From Rheinheimera mesophila (GTDB lineage: Bacteria; Pseudomonadota; Gammaproteobacteria; Enterobacterales; Alteromonadaceae), in NCBI RefSeq assembly GCF_000986865.1, contig NZ_LAVS01000027.1:1-35066 (forward strand): a stretch of DNA of 35,066 nt. Direction: 5' to 3'. Both the position numbers and the translations under genes were made by a program. Below the pieces are notes generated by a model, which saw only the letters and a list, made by a program, of their open reading frames with translations, ran no database searches and was not told the origin of the DNA. Every line of letters starts with the position of its first letter. The first letter of the stretch is position 1. Of this stretch, positions 1-7,898 are shown in pieces.

Positions 1-372
1 AGCTTTGTGATAACTGCTGCCAAGGGTCAGCCAGCTGGCCTGATAGCTGACATCTGCAGACCACAAACCTAAGCTGGTATTAAAATCAGAATTATCCTGC
101 CATTTGTTTTGCTGATGGGTATAACTGAGATCCAAAGTCCACTGCTGCACAGGCATCCAACGTGCGGCTAACTGAGCCTCCAGTTTCTGGCCTGAAGCCG
201 AGCGCCCGGACGCATTATCCAGCTCAGCGGTTTTCAGGTTGGAATTGTAGCTCTGACCATAACTCAGATAACCAGTCACTTTGGTCTGCTGTGACATCTC
301 AGTGGTGCCTGCCTGAACAGTTCCAAACAGGCTTGCCAGTGCTAAACACATCAAATAATTCAGTGTTTTCAT
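1..372 (-). CDS. Putative outer-membrane beta-barrel protein (3' end beyond window)
   Basis: This reading frame runs off the left edge, so only the first 124 codons are visible. Three ATG codons lie in tandem (378, 375, 372). A GGAG Shine-Dalgarno is 7 nt from the third, which I take as the start. The product begins with a typical signal peptide (MKTLNYLMCLALASLFGTVQA, cleavage likely after VQA). The mature part has alternating polar/aromatic stretches such as KVTGYLSYGQSYNSN, QWTLDLSYTHQ and WSADVSYQASW, typical of transmembrane beta strands. I cannot assign a family. It is the last visible gene of the leftward zinc-island group. The hairpin 386-409 sits directly over its ribosome-binding region, so it may be expressed less than the genes before it. 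Confidence 0.65.
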   Translation of the reverse strand, partial: MKTLNYLMCLALASLFGTVQAGTTEMSQQTKVTGYLSYGQSYNSNLKTAELDNASGRSASGQKLEAQLAARWMPVQQWTLDLSYTHQQNKWQDNSDFNTSLGLWSADVSYQASWLTLGSSYHKA

Positions 373-385
373 CATCATGCTCCGG

Positions 386-409
386 AAAAAGGCCAGCAGA
401 ACGCTGGCC
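386..409 (-). terminator. Intrinsic terminator between two minus-strand genes
   Basis: On the minus strand a perfect 7-bp stem (GGCCAGC/GCTGGCC, 391-397 with 403-409) with a 5-nt loop is followed by five T residues (390-386). It lies 8 nt past the stop of the 418-1002 gene and immediately before the Shine-Dalgarno of the 372 gene. It can act as a partial terminator or attenuator inside this group. Confidence 0.75.
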
Positions 410-417
410 TGACTGCC

Positions 418-1002
418 TTATAAACCCAGAGTTAACACTGTGTTCAGGCTGGATTGCACAGAATTCACCACTTCAGCTTTGATGGTGTCATCCACAGCTT
501 TTGTCAGTTCAGTGCTGATTTGCTGCTGAACCAAAGCATTGGTGGTTTGGCTGACGGCGGCCTGAGCTGAAGCATTGACCAATTCAGGCAGTGCAGGAAG
601 TTCAGCGGGTACCACTGAGTCTGCGGACGGCAGCTCTGGTATTGCCACAGCAGGTTGAGGCAACACAGTGCTTAAGGCCGCAGAGCTTTGCTGAGCTATG
701 CCTGTACTTTGTGACAAAGCCGCTGATGTCAGTGGCGCTTCACTTTGTTCAGTGCTGTCTGGATTGCTACTGACCTGATGATTGGTTTCAGCGGAAGCTG
801 AGCTGGCAGAACGCATCCCCAAAGACGGAGCGCCTGAAGATAAGGCCACCGTATTGTGTTGCTGTTGCAAGGTTACAGTGGCTGTAGTATTTCCTGCAGT
901 AGCAGTCGCCGGGTCTGACGTTTCGGCCTGCGCCATACAAAAACCAGACAAAGATGCTAAAACCACAGCTGCAGATAATGAAGTTAAGCGGATTGTGTTC
1001 AT
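418..1002 (-). CDS. Secreted Ala/Ser/Gln/Thr-rich protein of unknown function
   Basis: I do not recognise a family. The start at 1002 is chosen because an AGAGG Shine-Dalgarno precedes it and the product then opens with a clean signal peptide (MNTIRLTSLSAAVVLASLSG, then FCMAQA) with a signal peptidase I site after AQA. An upstream in-frame start at 1032 would add ten residues without a better ribosome site. The 194-residue product has no mature cysteine. Its middle is low-complexity and probably disordered, with repeated Ala, Ser, Gln, Thr and Pro. The last 60 residues (about 135-194) look amphipathic and helical, rich in Val/Ala/Gln. It follows the AztD-like gene on the same strand after a 167-nt gap containing an inverted repeat, so it may have its own promoter. 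A periplasmic role is inferred from the signal peptide only. Confidence 0.6.
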   Translation of the reverse strand: MNTIRLTSLSAAVVLASLSGFCMAQAETSDPATATAGNTTATVTLQQQHNTVALSSGAPSLGMRSASSASAETNHQVSSNPDSTEQSEAPLTSAALSQSTGIAQQSSAALSTVLPQPAVAIPELPSADSVVPAELPALPELVNASAQAAVSQTTNALVQQQISTELTKAVDDTIKAEVVNSVQSSLNTVLTLGL

Positions 1003-1110
1003 ATTGATTACCTCTGTTGTCACCATTGACACAGAGGTAACGATTCAGCTGATGAATTTATTCCTTTACTGAGAAAAAAATATGTTGTCTATTCAGACTG
1101 CACCTCAGAG

Positions 1111-1144
1111 TTTTACAGGTAAGCATCGCAGCTAACCTGTAAAA
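1111..1144. repeat. Inverted repeat between AztD-like and secreted-protein genes
   Basis: TTTTACAGGT (1111-1120) is matched exactly by ACCTGTAAAA (1135-1144). Inside it AGC/GCT can also pair around a 6-nt loop. No T-run follows on either strand beyond the stem itself, so it is not a textbook terminator. It may be an RNA stem-loop or a protein-binding palindrome upstream of the 1002 gene. Confidence 0.55.
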
Positions 1145-1169
1145 ACTTTATCTGTGCATAAGTCAAATG

Positions 1170-2495
1170 TCAGTGATCGTCATGCGTTGCTGCTATCCCG
1201 ACCCATACCAGTTTATGTGGGGTGAAACCCAGTTCCTGTTTCTCAGTGACTTTAGCTTCAGCCAAATCTACAGTGCTGACTGTTTTACTCAATGGATCAG
1301 CGACATAAACTTTGTCGTCTGCTGCCGAGATAGCCAGCTGCAATTGGCTGCCGGTGGGCATAGCTGTTAAATCTGCGCTGGTGATCTGAACTTTGTCAGC
1401 AAGCTCAAAGGCGGCACCGATGGCAGAAGCGCCTTTGTAATTCAGAATAGTCAGCGCCCCCGTTGAATCCAGCAATACAAACTTCTCGCCATGATCAGCA
1501 AAACCATAACCTATAATGCTGGCACCTGTTGCGGCCTGCCAATCGACCTTATCCATGCGGCCTGCAACAGGATCCACTGAAAACAGTTGAGCACCGGCAA
1601 AGCCGATAAAATGCGCAGCGTCTTCATGTCCGTCCAGCGTACCAATTCGCAGAGTTCCGCTGAAATCCGCCGTGTTGGCGACTTTGCTTGCCGTAAAGGT
1701 GTCGCCGTTTTGCTTTAACAGCATCACGCCGTCAGTACAACCAAAGCTGACATAGTCTTTATTCTGTGCGCTGCCATGTAAACCCGGACAACGACTATCA
1801 AATTCCTGCTCCAAATCAAAATGATCGCTGTGGGCATGATATACACCCACCTGATCCGGCAACGTACTGGCGGTCGTCGCATCACGGATAGTGGAGACCA
1901 GTAAGTCACCCCGGGCCTGTGCCGCACCATGCATATGAGTGCTGTAGGTTAAAACCGGATAATCAGTGCTGCCTGCGTTGATTTGCTCATCATTCAACAC
2001 CGCCACTTTGGCCACAGAAGACGTCGCCACATTACCGTCAAAAAAAATGGCAATTTGCTCGTCTGTGGTAGTGACATGGGTAGGACGACTTTCACTAAGC
2101 TGCAGCTCCATTAAACGAGGATCTTCTTCGTAAGGGTGCAGGTGATCGCCATGATCTTCCTGATATAAACCACCATCGATAAATTCGACTTTATCGCTGT
2201 CCCGCTGCACCACCATGGTAAAACGCTGACTGGCTGAAGCATATAAAGCTGAGGCATTACTTAATGAACTGAATTGCCCCACTAAGTCACCGTCTTCAAG
2301 GTTATAGACTCTGAGCATAGTGCTGTCTTTATCAGAAATCACCAGACGACCAGCGCCAGTTTCGTGATCATGGCCGTGATCATCCTCCACCGGAATAGGA
2401 TCCTTTTCCACTATGTTGGTGGTGCTGTCACCACAAGCAGCCAGTAAAGAAGCACTGGCCAGTAATGCCAGCAGATTTAGTTTAGATTGCAACAT
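1170..2495 (-). CDS. aztD: AztD-like zinc metallochaperone, lipoprotein beta-propeller
   Basis: The product resembles AztD, a periplasmic beta-propeller that binds zinc and hands it to a zinc-binding transport protein. The start at 2495 has GGAG 5 nt upstream and opens a lipoprotein signal with lipobox LAAC (Cys21), giving 441 residues. A His-rich segment DDHGHDHE (about 38-45) precedes the propeller, which starts at GRLVISDKD. A second His cluster, EDHGDHLHPYEED, lies near residue 125, and the protein ends in THDDH. AztD proteins I know of are soluble and occur beside the AztABC transporter. Here the protein is lipidated and follows a TonB receptor, with no ABC transporter in the window. That suggests it collects zinc near the outer membrane (inference). 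A terminator-like hairpin separates it from the receptor gene. Confidence 0.75.
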   Translation of the reverse strand: MLQSKLNLLALLASASLLAACGDSTTNIVEKDPIPVEDDHGHDHETGAGRLVISDKDSTMLRVYNLEDGDLVGQFSSLSNASALYASASQRFTMVVQRDSDKVEFIDGGLYQEDHGDHLHPYEEDPRLMELQLSESRPTHVTTTDEQIAIFFDGNVATSSVAKVAVLNDEQINAGSTDYPVLTYSTHMHGAAQARGDLLVSTIRDATTASTLPDQVGVYHAHSDHFDLEQEFDSRCPGLHGSAQNKDYVSFGCTDGVMLLKQNGDTFTASKVANTADFSGTLRIGTLDGHEDAAHFIGFAGAQLFSVDPVAGRMDKVDWQAATGASIIGYGFADHGEKFVLLDSTGALTILNYKGASAIGAAFELADKVQITSADLTAMPTGSQLQLAISAADDKVYVADPLSKTVSTVDLAEAKVTEKQELGFTPHKLVWVGIAATHDDH

Positions 2496-2511
2496 ACAAA
2501 CTCCATTAGAA

Positions 2512-2561
2512 ATAAAAAGGTCGCGGCTCACCGGAGATTCCAGGAACAGTACAGCCGCGAC
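2512..2561 (-). terminator. Terminator or attenuator after the TonB receptor gene
   Basis: GTCGCGGCT (2520-2528) pairs perfectly with AGCCGCGAC (2553-2561). On the minus strand the stem is followed by CCTTTTTATT. The hairpin starts 6 nt after the receptor stop codon and ends before the Shine-Dalgarno of the AztD-like gene. Partial read-through would make receptor transcripts more abundant than chaperone transcripts. Confidence 0.7.
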
Positions 2562-2566
2562 AAGAG

Positions 2567-4981
2567 TTAAAATTGACCACGAATACCCAAGCCCAAAGAA
2601 CGGCCCGGTAATGGGGTTTTATCCTTTAAAAAAGAGGTGTGAACACGGGCTTCCTCGTCTGTCAGGTTTTCACCTTTGACGTACAGCACTATGTCTTGCA
2701 AGGAACCACTCAAGTGATAACTGACCGAAGCATCCAGTAGGCTGTAACCCGCTGTTGCGCTTTCCAGTTCCGAGACTTTGTCTTGTTTGAAATAGCGGGT
2801 CAGGCGCAGATCGGCCGAGATTTGCTCACCTTCATATGCCAGTTCGCTGGATAAACGCAGCGGTGGGGTACGAGGTAAATCACCGCCACTGTCCAGACGG
2901 GCCCGAATGTAATCCGCCTGTACTGTGAAGCGATAAGGCTGAGCAATTTGCCAGGCCAGTTGGGATTCAAAACCATGCAAAATCACATCTTCTGCAACAA
3001 AAAGGTACACCGGCAGCTCGCCACTGTGATCATGTCCCTCTTCGTTACCATGATTATGGTTATGACCGTCTTCAGCGAATAAGCCGGTGTTTTGCTGGTA
3101 GTAGTAGTTATCCACTTTGTTGTAGAAGGCATTCACTACCAGACCAATATCACCGCTGATTTTGCGCAACGTCAGGTCCAGGTTATTGGCCACTTCCATT
3201 TCAATCGGCTGGCGATTCAGCACTATGGCTTGTTCTGCTGCCGGATCCGTATTGAGACTAAACAAAGCGCCCACTTCATAAGAGCCTGTTCCAATATGAG
3301 GACCAAAGGATAGTAACTCAGAAGCGGAAGGTGCGCGCTCCGAGCGGGATAAGGACAAACCTAAGTTGTAACCTTCAGTAAAATCCCAGACAGCACCGGC
3401 CGACAGGCTGTAGGGCTTAAATTTATGCGCTACATCAAACACCCGGATAAAGTCTGCGTCATGGTCATGGTCGTGCTCAGCCGCACCTTCATCGTGTGAA
3501 TGGGCTGAGAGCTGAGGTAACAATACATCACTGGCATTAATAGTCACCCGCTCGGTACGGGCACCTAATTGCAGCAATACAGGACCAAAATGCCGCTCTT
3601 CCATCAACGCAATAGCCAGCATTTCGCTGCTTGAAGGCGGTGTAAAAGCTTCGTCACCGACAGCTTCAAAATCACTATGCTTGTAGTGCAGACTGATACC
3701 ACCACGCCAATCGGCAATCACAGGATGCAGTAATTCAAAGCGGGCTTCTTCACTCTGGTTTTTGAACGTAGTGCCGACCAGACCTTCTTCAATTTCCATA
3801 TGTTGATAGTCCGTATAAGCAATACGGCTATTGAACTGCTGTAACCAAGGTAACCCCAACTCCATTTCACTTAAAAGCTGCACTCTGTCTTGTTTCAAAT
3901 CGGCATACACAGACTCCTCTGTGGCCTCTTCCCCTTCGTGTGCATGACCACCATGACTGTGACCAGGAATGCCATATTCACGTTTTAACTGGCCAAAAGA
4001 CAAACCCACAAAACCATTCTGCAGCAGGTAGCTGCTGCCCAGGCTAAAACCTTTGGCTGTCGCTGCTGTATTGGCTACTTTGCCTGAGGCGCTTTCTTCG
4101 TGCTCTTCATCGTCGTCGTGATGAATTTCAGCCTGGCCTGGAATGCTGTAATCATCGTTATCTCGCCAAAATACATCAGCATATACACCGGTTTGGCCGA
4201 TAAAAGTCTGGGCTGAACCTGAAGCTAACTTTTCGTTATTCACCGACTCGCGCTGCAGCATCCATTCACCTTTGGTCACTTGCTCAGTCGGGACTCTGTT
4301 GTCGACTACATTGACCACACCACCAATGGCGCCACTACCGTAGAACAACGTAGCGGGGCCACGTAACACTTCAATTTGACTGGCAGTGCTGGCTTCAGCG
4401 GATACGCTGTGATCAGGTCCAATCCGTGATGCGTCCCCTGCATCTAAACCATTTTGGGTGATCAAAACTCTCGGGCCGTCCAAACCCCGAATAATAGGAC
4501 TGCTGGCCACAGAGCCATAAAAATTACTGTGTACCCCTACTTCGTTTTTTAACGTATCGCCCAAAGTCGACTGCTGGCTCATTTTCAAACGTTCGCCAGC
4601 CAGCACGCTGACAGGCAAAGCTGATTCAGTCGCAGACGCATGAAATGGACTGGCTTTTACATCGATCACTTCAAGTGCTGTAGAATTCAGCACCAACCGA
4701 ATCCCTTGTAAACCTTGCTCAGGTAAATCCAAACGGAAGTTACGATGAGTAAAACTGCTGGCTTCAATATGCAATTCAGCTTGTTTGCTTTGTAGATCAG
4801 TCAATTCAAAACGACCCGACGCATCGGTTTTCACTTTTTTGTTTTGCCCAACGACTGTCAACCAGGCATCAGCCACGGGCTGGCCCTGCTCATCGACCAC
4901 CACGCCTTGCACAGACTGCGCCCAAAGCGGACCGCTCAGGCTGGCCGCAATCAGACTGGCCAATAACGTTTTTCTACTCAT
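2567..4981 (-). CDS. znuD: ZnuD-like TonB-dependent receptor, probable zinc uptake
   Basis: Outer-membrane receptor of 804 residues that would import a metal or metal complex using TonB energy. The start at 4981 has GGGGAA 4 nt upstream. The longer frame would need a TTG inside that ribosome site. Order of parts: signal peptide ending LWA-QS; carboxypeptidase-regulatory-like domain (about 25-100; VVVDEQGQPVADAWL, TDASGRFEL); plug domain (about 115-230; SSPIIRGLDGPRVLI, IEVLRGPATLFYGSGAIGG); beta-barrel ending in the aromatic signature GLGIRGQF. Four His/Asp/Glu-rich loops lie near residues 285, 340, 492 and 636 (for example HSHGGHAHEGEE and EHDHDHDAD), as in the zinc receptor ZnuD. The gene diverges from the merC/GTPase operon across a Zur-type operator, which supports zinc as substrate. 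Nickel or another divalent metal is not excluded. Confidence 0.85.
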   Translation of the reverse strand: MSRKTLLASLIAASLSGPLWAQSVQGVVVDEQGQPVADAWLTVVGQNKKVKTDASGRFELTDLQSKQAELHIEASSFTHRNFRLDLPEQGLQGIRLVLNSTALEVIDVKASPFHASATESALPVSVLAGERLKMSQQSTLGDTLKNEVGVHSNFYGSVASSPIIRGLDGPRVLITQNGLDAGDASRIGPDHSVSAEASTASQIEVLRGPATLFYGSGAIGGVVNVVDNRVPTEQVTKGEWMLQRESVNNEKLASGSAQTFIGQTGVYADVFWRDNDDYSIPGQAEIHHDDDEEHEESASGKVANTAATAKGFSLGSSYLLQNGFVGLSFGQLKREYGIPGHSHGGHAHEGEEATEESVYADLKQDRVQLLSEMELGLPWLQQFNSRIAYTDYQHMEIEEGLVGTTFKNQSEEARFELLHPVIADWRGGISLHYKHSDFEAVGDEAFTPPSSSEMLAIALMEERHFGPVLLQLGARTERVTINASDVLLPQLSAHSHDEGAAEHDHDHDADFIRVFDVAHKFKPYSLSAGAVWDFTEGYNLGLSLSRSERAPSASELLSFGPHIGTGSYEVGALFSLNTDPAAEQAIVLNRQPIEMEVANNLDLTLRKISGDIGLVVNAFYNKVDNYYYQQNTGLFAEDGHNHNHGNEEGHDHSGELPVYLFVAEDVILHGFESQLAWQIAQPYRFTVQADYIRARLDSGGDLPRTPPLRLSSELAYEGEQISADLRLTRYFKQDKVSELESATAGYSLLDASVSYHLSGSLQDIVLYVKGENLTDEEARVHTSFLKDKTPLPGRSLGLGIRGQF

Positions 4982-5026
4982 GCACTTCCCCAAAAAACAA
5001 ATTCAGTTTCGGTTGCTTTCACATTT

Positions 5027-5041
5027 TGTGATAATATAACA
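5027..5041. promoter_or_regulatory. Putative Zur operator in the divergent zinc promoter
   Basis: TGTGATAATATAACA (minus strand TGTTATATTATCACA) is a near-palindrome in which 6 of 7 base pairs around the centre match. It agrees closely with the Zur box known from enterobacterial znu promoters. It lies 46 nt before the receptor start and 58 nt before the merC-like start, so one site could repress both operons when zinc is sufficient. Confidence 0.75.
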
Positions 5042-5098
5042 TATCATTAAAGCAAGGCATGTTGGCAAGCCCCATAGGTATTGAACAAGGCAAAAATT

Positions 5099-5470
5099 AT
5101 GAAAGATCTGTTAGGAGCGTGTTTATCAGGGCTTTGCATCCTGCATTGCCTGTTTACGCCTGTGTTGTTGGCATTAGGTGGAGTTGGGGTTATTGGAAGC
5201 TGGCTGGGATCAGAGTGGGTGCATTATTTATTGTTGGCCCCTATTGCTCTGATATTAGTCTGGAGCCTGCCTTTGTCCTGGATTAAACATCGTAATACCA
5301 CACCATTATGTATCGGTGCTCTGGGTTTTAGCTTGTTGCTGATGTCCCTGTTTGTGCCTGAATCAGCCGAACCTGTCATCGCAGTGTTGGCTGGTTTTAT
5401 TCTGATTGCAGCGCATCTTCTGAACAGACGTCTGCTGAATACCTCTACTCCTCACTCATTAGCGAGCTGA
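5099..5470 (+). CDS. MerC-family small inner-membrane protein
   Basis: A 123-residue integral membrane protein with four predicted membrane segments (about 5-30, 38-60, 66-86, 92-111). The first helix carries the Cys/His pattern GLCILHCLFTP (Cys13, His16, Cys17), the hallmark of the MerC family, in which paired cysteines bind a soft metal ion. The ATG at 5099 has AAGG 8 nt upstream. A TTG 18 nt earlier is in frame but less likely. The gene ends 3 nt before the COG0523 GTPase, clearly one operon, and lies directly downstream of the Zur-type operator. No mercury genes (merA, merT, merP) are present, so a role in zinc movement or sensing is more likely than mercury resistance. That is inferred from context. 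Confidence 0.75.
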   Translation: MKDLLGACLSGLCILHCLFTPVLLALGGVGVIGSWLGSEWVHYLLLAPIALILVWSLPLSWIKHRNTTPLCIGALGFSLLLMSLFVPESAEPVIAVLAGFILIAAHLLNRRLLNTSTPHSLAS

Positions 5471-5473
5471 TTT

Positions 5474-6682
5474 ATGCTGAACTCTGAAGATAAAAGATTA
5501 CCCGTCACTGTGCTCTCAGGTTTTTTAGGCGCGGGCAAAACCACTTTACTGAATCAAATTCTCAATAACAGAGCAGGCCGCAAAGTGGCGGTGATCGTCA
5601 ACGACATGAGCGAGCTGAATATTGACGCCGCCACGGTAAAAAACGAAATCAGCCTGAACCGTGCCGAGGAAAAGCTGGTAGAAATGAGCAATGGCTGCAT
5701 TTGCTGCACCTTGCGCGAAGACTTATTGCTGGAAGTGGGACGTTTAGCCCGTGAGGGCAGTTTTGATTATTTAGTGATTGAATCTACAGGCATTTCCGAA
5801 CCTCTGCCCATAGCAGAAACTTTTACTTTTGAGCATGAAGATGGTCAGCGTTTATCTGATATAGCCCGTCTCGATACTATGGTTACCGTTGTAGATGCGG
5901 TGAACTTCTTAAAAGATTATCGCGAAGCAGATGCATTGCAGAACAAAGGCGAAAGCCTGGGTGAAGAGGACGAGCGCAGTGTGGCCGATCTTTTGATCGA
6001 ACAAGTCGAGTTTTGTGATGTATTGATCATCAGCAAAGCTGATTTGGCCAGTGAACAGGACGTACAAGAGCTCAAAGCCATACTGCGCAAACTCAACAGC
6101 ACTGCACTGATCCATCAGGCAAGTCAGGGAAAAATAGATATTGATAAAGTTCTGGGCACAGGCTTATTTAACTTTGAAAAAGCCCAGCAAGCGCCCGGCT
6201 GGTTAAAAGAATTACGTGGCGAGCATCCATCTGAATCGGAAGAATACGGCATCAGCAGTTTTGCTTTTCAGGCGCGTTTGCCTTTTCATCCTGAGCGTTT
6301 CTATAACTTTTTGCACCAGGACTGGCCACAAGGCAAGCTGCTGCGTTCAAAGGGGTATTTCTGGCTGGCCAGCGAGCCTGATTATGCCTGGCAATGGCAT
6401 CAGGCCGGTGGCATAGCCCGTTACGGTCTGGCCGGCTTGTTCTGGCATGCCGTGCCACAAGATCAGTGGCCAGATGATGCCGAAACTGTACACAGCATCC
6501 AAAGCAGTTTTGTTGCGCCCTTCGGAGATTGCCGGCAAGAACTGGTGTTTATTGGTCAACAGCTTGATCAACAGCAGATGCGAAAACAATTAGAGCACTG
6601 CCTGCTTACTCCACAAGAATTAGCCTTATCTGTCGATGACTGGAAAGCGCTACCCAGTCCATTTCAGGCGGAGTTGGCCTGA
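5474..6682 (+). CDS. zigA: ZigA-like COG0523 (CobW-family) zinc chaperone GTPase
   Basis: A 402-residue cytoplasmic G3E GTPase that would deliver zinc to client enzymes when zinc is scarce. Visible motifs: Walker A GFLGAGKT (16-23), the metal-binding CxCC motif GCICC (Cys75, Cys77, Cys78), a Walker B-like stretch [15 protein letters not shown], and the nucleotide-base motif SKAD near residue 194. The C-terminal CobW_C domain runs from about residue 255, with an acidic, Gln-rich tail. NDMSELNID and [13 protein letters not shown] are typical of the ZigA/YeiR-type branch. Spacing to the merC-like gene is 3 nt, and the stop overlaps the next ATG (TGATG). Location beside a Zur operator is classic for this subgroup. 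Exact client proteins cannot be read from the sequence. Confidence 0.85.
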   Translation: MLNSEDKRLPVTVLSGFLGAGKTTLLNQILNNRAGRKVAVIVNDMSELNIDAATVKNEISLNRAEEKLVEMSNGCICCTLREDLLLEVGRLAREGSFDYLVIESTGISEPLPIAETFTFEHEDGQRLSDIARLDTMVTVVDAVNFLKDYREADALQNKGESLGEEDERSVADLLIEQVEFCDVLIISKADLASEQDVQELKAILRKLNSTALIHQASQGKIDIDKVLGTGLFNFEKAQQAPGWLKELRGEHPSESEEYGISSFAFQARLPFHPERFYNFLHQDWPQGKLLRSKGYFWLASEPDYAWQWHQAGGIARYGLAGLFWHAVPQDQWPDDAETVHSIQSSFVAPFGDCRQELVFIGQQLDQQQMRKQLEHCLLTPQELALSVDDWKALPSPFQAELA

Positions 6683-6927
6683 TGTCGGCCACCTTTCCAT
6701 TGTTCCCTCCGATGCAGCAACTGCAAAGTCGCTCTGCTGACGCACTGACAGAGGTATACAAAAGCCGATATGGATCAAACTCTATGACGTTGCTCAAAGG
6801 CTCGGCCTGGCACAAGGATAAAGGGACCGCTATCTGGCCTCAGTCTTTATATCACACCTCGTTTATGACCAAGCCTCGACCCAGTGGGCGAATAACCAGT
6901 CTCGGGAGGATTTTTTTATGCGTTTAG
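6682..6927 (+). CDS. Small hypothetical ORF in the zinc operon (doubtful)
   Basis: An 81-codon frame starts at the TGATG overlap with the GTPase stop and ends inside the first codons of the DUF2796 gene (10-nt overlap). No signal peptide, membrane segment, cysteine pair or His-rich stretch is visible, and I recognise no family. For it: translational coupling at the start and otherwise a 235-nt gap in a tight operon. Against it: unusual composition (many Ser, Lys and Pro), no homologue I can name and an end that runs over the strong GGGAGG ribosome site of the next gene. It may be a decayed gene remnant. Confidence 0.35.
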   Translation: MSATFPLFPPMQQLQSRSADALTEVYKSRYGSNSMTLLKGSAWHKDKGTAIWPQSLYHTSFMTKPRPSGRITSLGRIFLCV

Positions 6928-7466
6928 CTTTTTTATTGGCGAGTGGCACACTACTGCTGAGCCAAAGTATAGATAGTCTGGCACAGCAACCTGACACCAG
7001 AGCTCACGAACATGGTGTGGCCAGACTCGAGCTGTTTACACAGGCAACAGAGTTGCACATCAGCTTTTATGCCACAGGCGCAGATCTGCTGGGTTTTGAA
7101 CATCATCCCCAAAACCAGACCGAAATTGACACAGTGCAAAAAACTATCACTTTGTTAGCGAAGGCCGATCAGCTGTTTCAGATTGAAGGCACATCATGCA
7201 GCCTGAAGCAACATAAATCCAGCCTGGCTGAACCGCAACAACCCCGGGAAGCTGAACATCATCATGAGCATGAGCATTCAGGCCATACAGACATCGAAGT
7301 CAGCTACCAGTACAGTTGCACAACGACTGCAGCCCCGCTGAGAGTGAAGGTGCTGTTGTTTGGTTTGTTTCCTGGACTACAAAAGATAAACAGTAGCTGG
7401 ATTACGGAGCAAGGCCAATCAGCAGCCACACTGAGCCCCAAAGTATCTCAACTCACATTGAACTAA
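6918..7466 (+). CDS. zrgA: DUF2796 (ZrgA-like) periplasmic His-rich protein
   Basis: A 182-residue exported protein of the DUF2796 family, which in vibrios includes the zinc-regulated protein ZrgA. The ATG at 6918 has GGGAGG 7 nt upstream. An N-terminal signal peptide (about 1-22, ending LAQQ) is followed by the family opening RAHEHGVARLEL (His30, His32). A His cluster HHHEHEHSGHTD lies at about 114-124 between two predicted beta-rich halves. Two cysteines (Cys94 and one near 133) may form a disulfide. The histidines indicate zinc binding, and the likely role is periplasmic zinc capture. It sits between a ZigA-like GTPase and a Zur-like gene. The stop is 3 nt before the next ATG. Confidence 0.8.
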   Translation: MRLAFLLASGTLLLSQSIDSLAQQPDTRAHEHGVARLELFTQATELHISFYATGADLLGFEHHPQNQTEIDTVQKTITLLAKADQLFQIEGTSCSLKQHKSSLAEPQQPREAEHHHEHEHSGHTDIEVSYQYSCTTTAAPLRVKVLLFGLFPGLQKINSSWITEQGQSAATLSPKVSQLTLN

Positions 7467-7469
7467 CTG

Positions 7470-7898
7470 ATGCAGGTCATCACCACAGAGTGCCAAACTG
7501 TCGAAGTAAAACTGACAGGTAATCGCAAAGCCGTATTGCTTCTGCTGCAACAACAGCAACGGCCTTTGTCAGCCTATGAAATTATTGATTTACTCCGGCC
7601 ACAAATAGGTCGCATTATTCACCCTATGCTGGTGTACCGCTGCCTGGATTTTTTACTGGAGCAGCACCTGGTTGTGAAGCTGGTGTCTGTTAACAAATTT
7701 ATGGTATTACCTGAAGGAGCAACTGAACCTGGCCAATGCCTGATCTGCGAACGCTGTCAGGCTGTGACCTTTTCACAAAGCTCAAATCCACTACAACAAC
7801 AAAGGCGCAAAATAGCCGCCTCGGGTTTTAAATTAAATCAGCAGCCGGTTGAATTCCATGGTATTTGCCAGGCTTGCCAAAAGGATGACAACAAATGA
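7470..7898 (+). CDS. zur: Zur-like Fur-family regulator with missing sensor site
   Basis: A 142-residue Fur-superfamily protein. SAYEIIDLLRP (34-44) and VYRCLDFLLEQ (55-65) match the winged-helix region of Zur. Structural zinc cysteines are present as two CxxC pairs: CERC (Cys93, Cys96) and CQAC (Cys133, Cys136). Aligned by eye with E. coli Zur, the regulatory zinc ligands are not conserved: His77 becomes Val69, Cys88 becomes Leu80, the His96 region is shortened (PEGATEPG), and the acidic residue after CxxC is replaced in AVTFSQ. The protein may therefore be zinc-insensitive or sense by another route. Its TGA overlaps the next gene's ATG by 4 nt, and the 3-nt gap to the DUF2796 gene marks one operon. 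No Zur box lies directly upstream. Whether it is the genome's only Zur is unknown. Confidence 0.75.
   Translation: MQVITTECQTVEVKLTGNRKAVLLLLQQQQRPLSAYEIIDLLRPQIGRIIHPMLVYRCLDFLLEQHLVVKLVSVNKFMVLPEGATEPGQCLICERCQAVTFSQSSNPLQQQRRKIAASGFKLNQQPVEFHGICQACQKDDNK

Noticed and set aside
162-1072. Several plus-strand open frames opposite the left-edge genes
   Set aside because: They are antisense shadows of exported proteins with clear signal peptides and ribosome sites.
5099-5470. Mercury-resistance gene
   Set aside because: MerC-like fold only. No other mer gene is present, and a Zur-type operator and zinc genes surround it.
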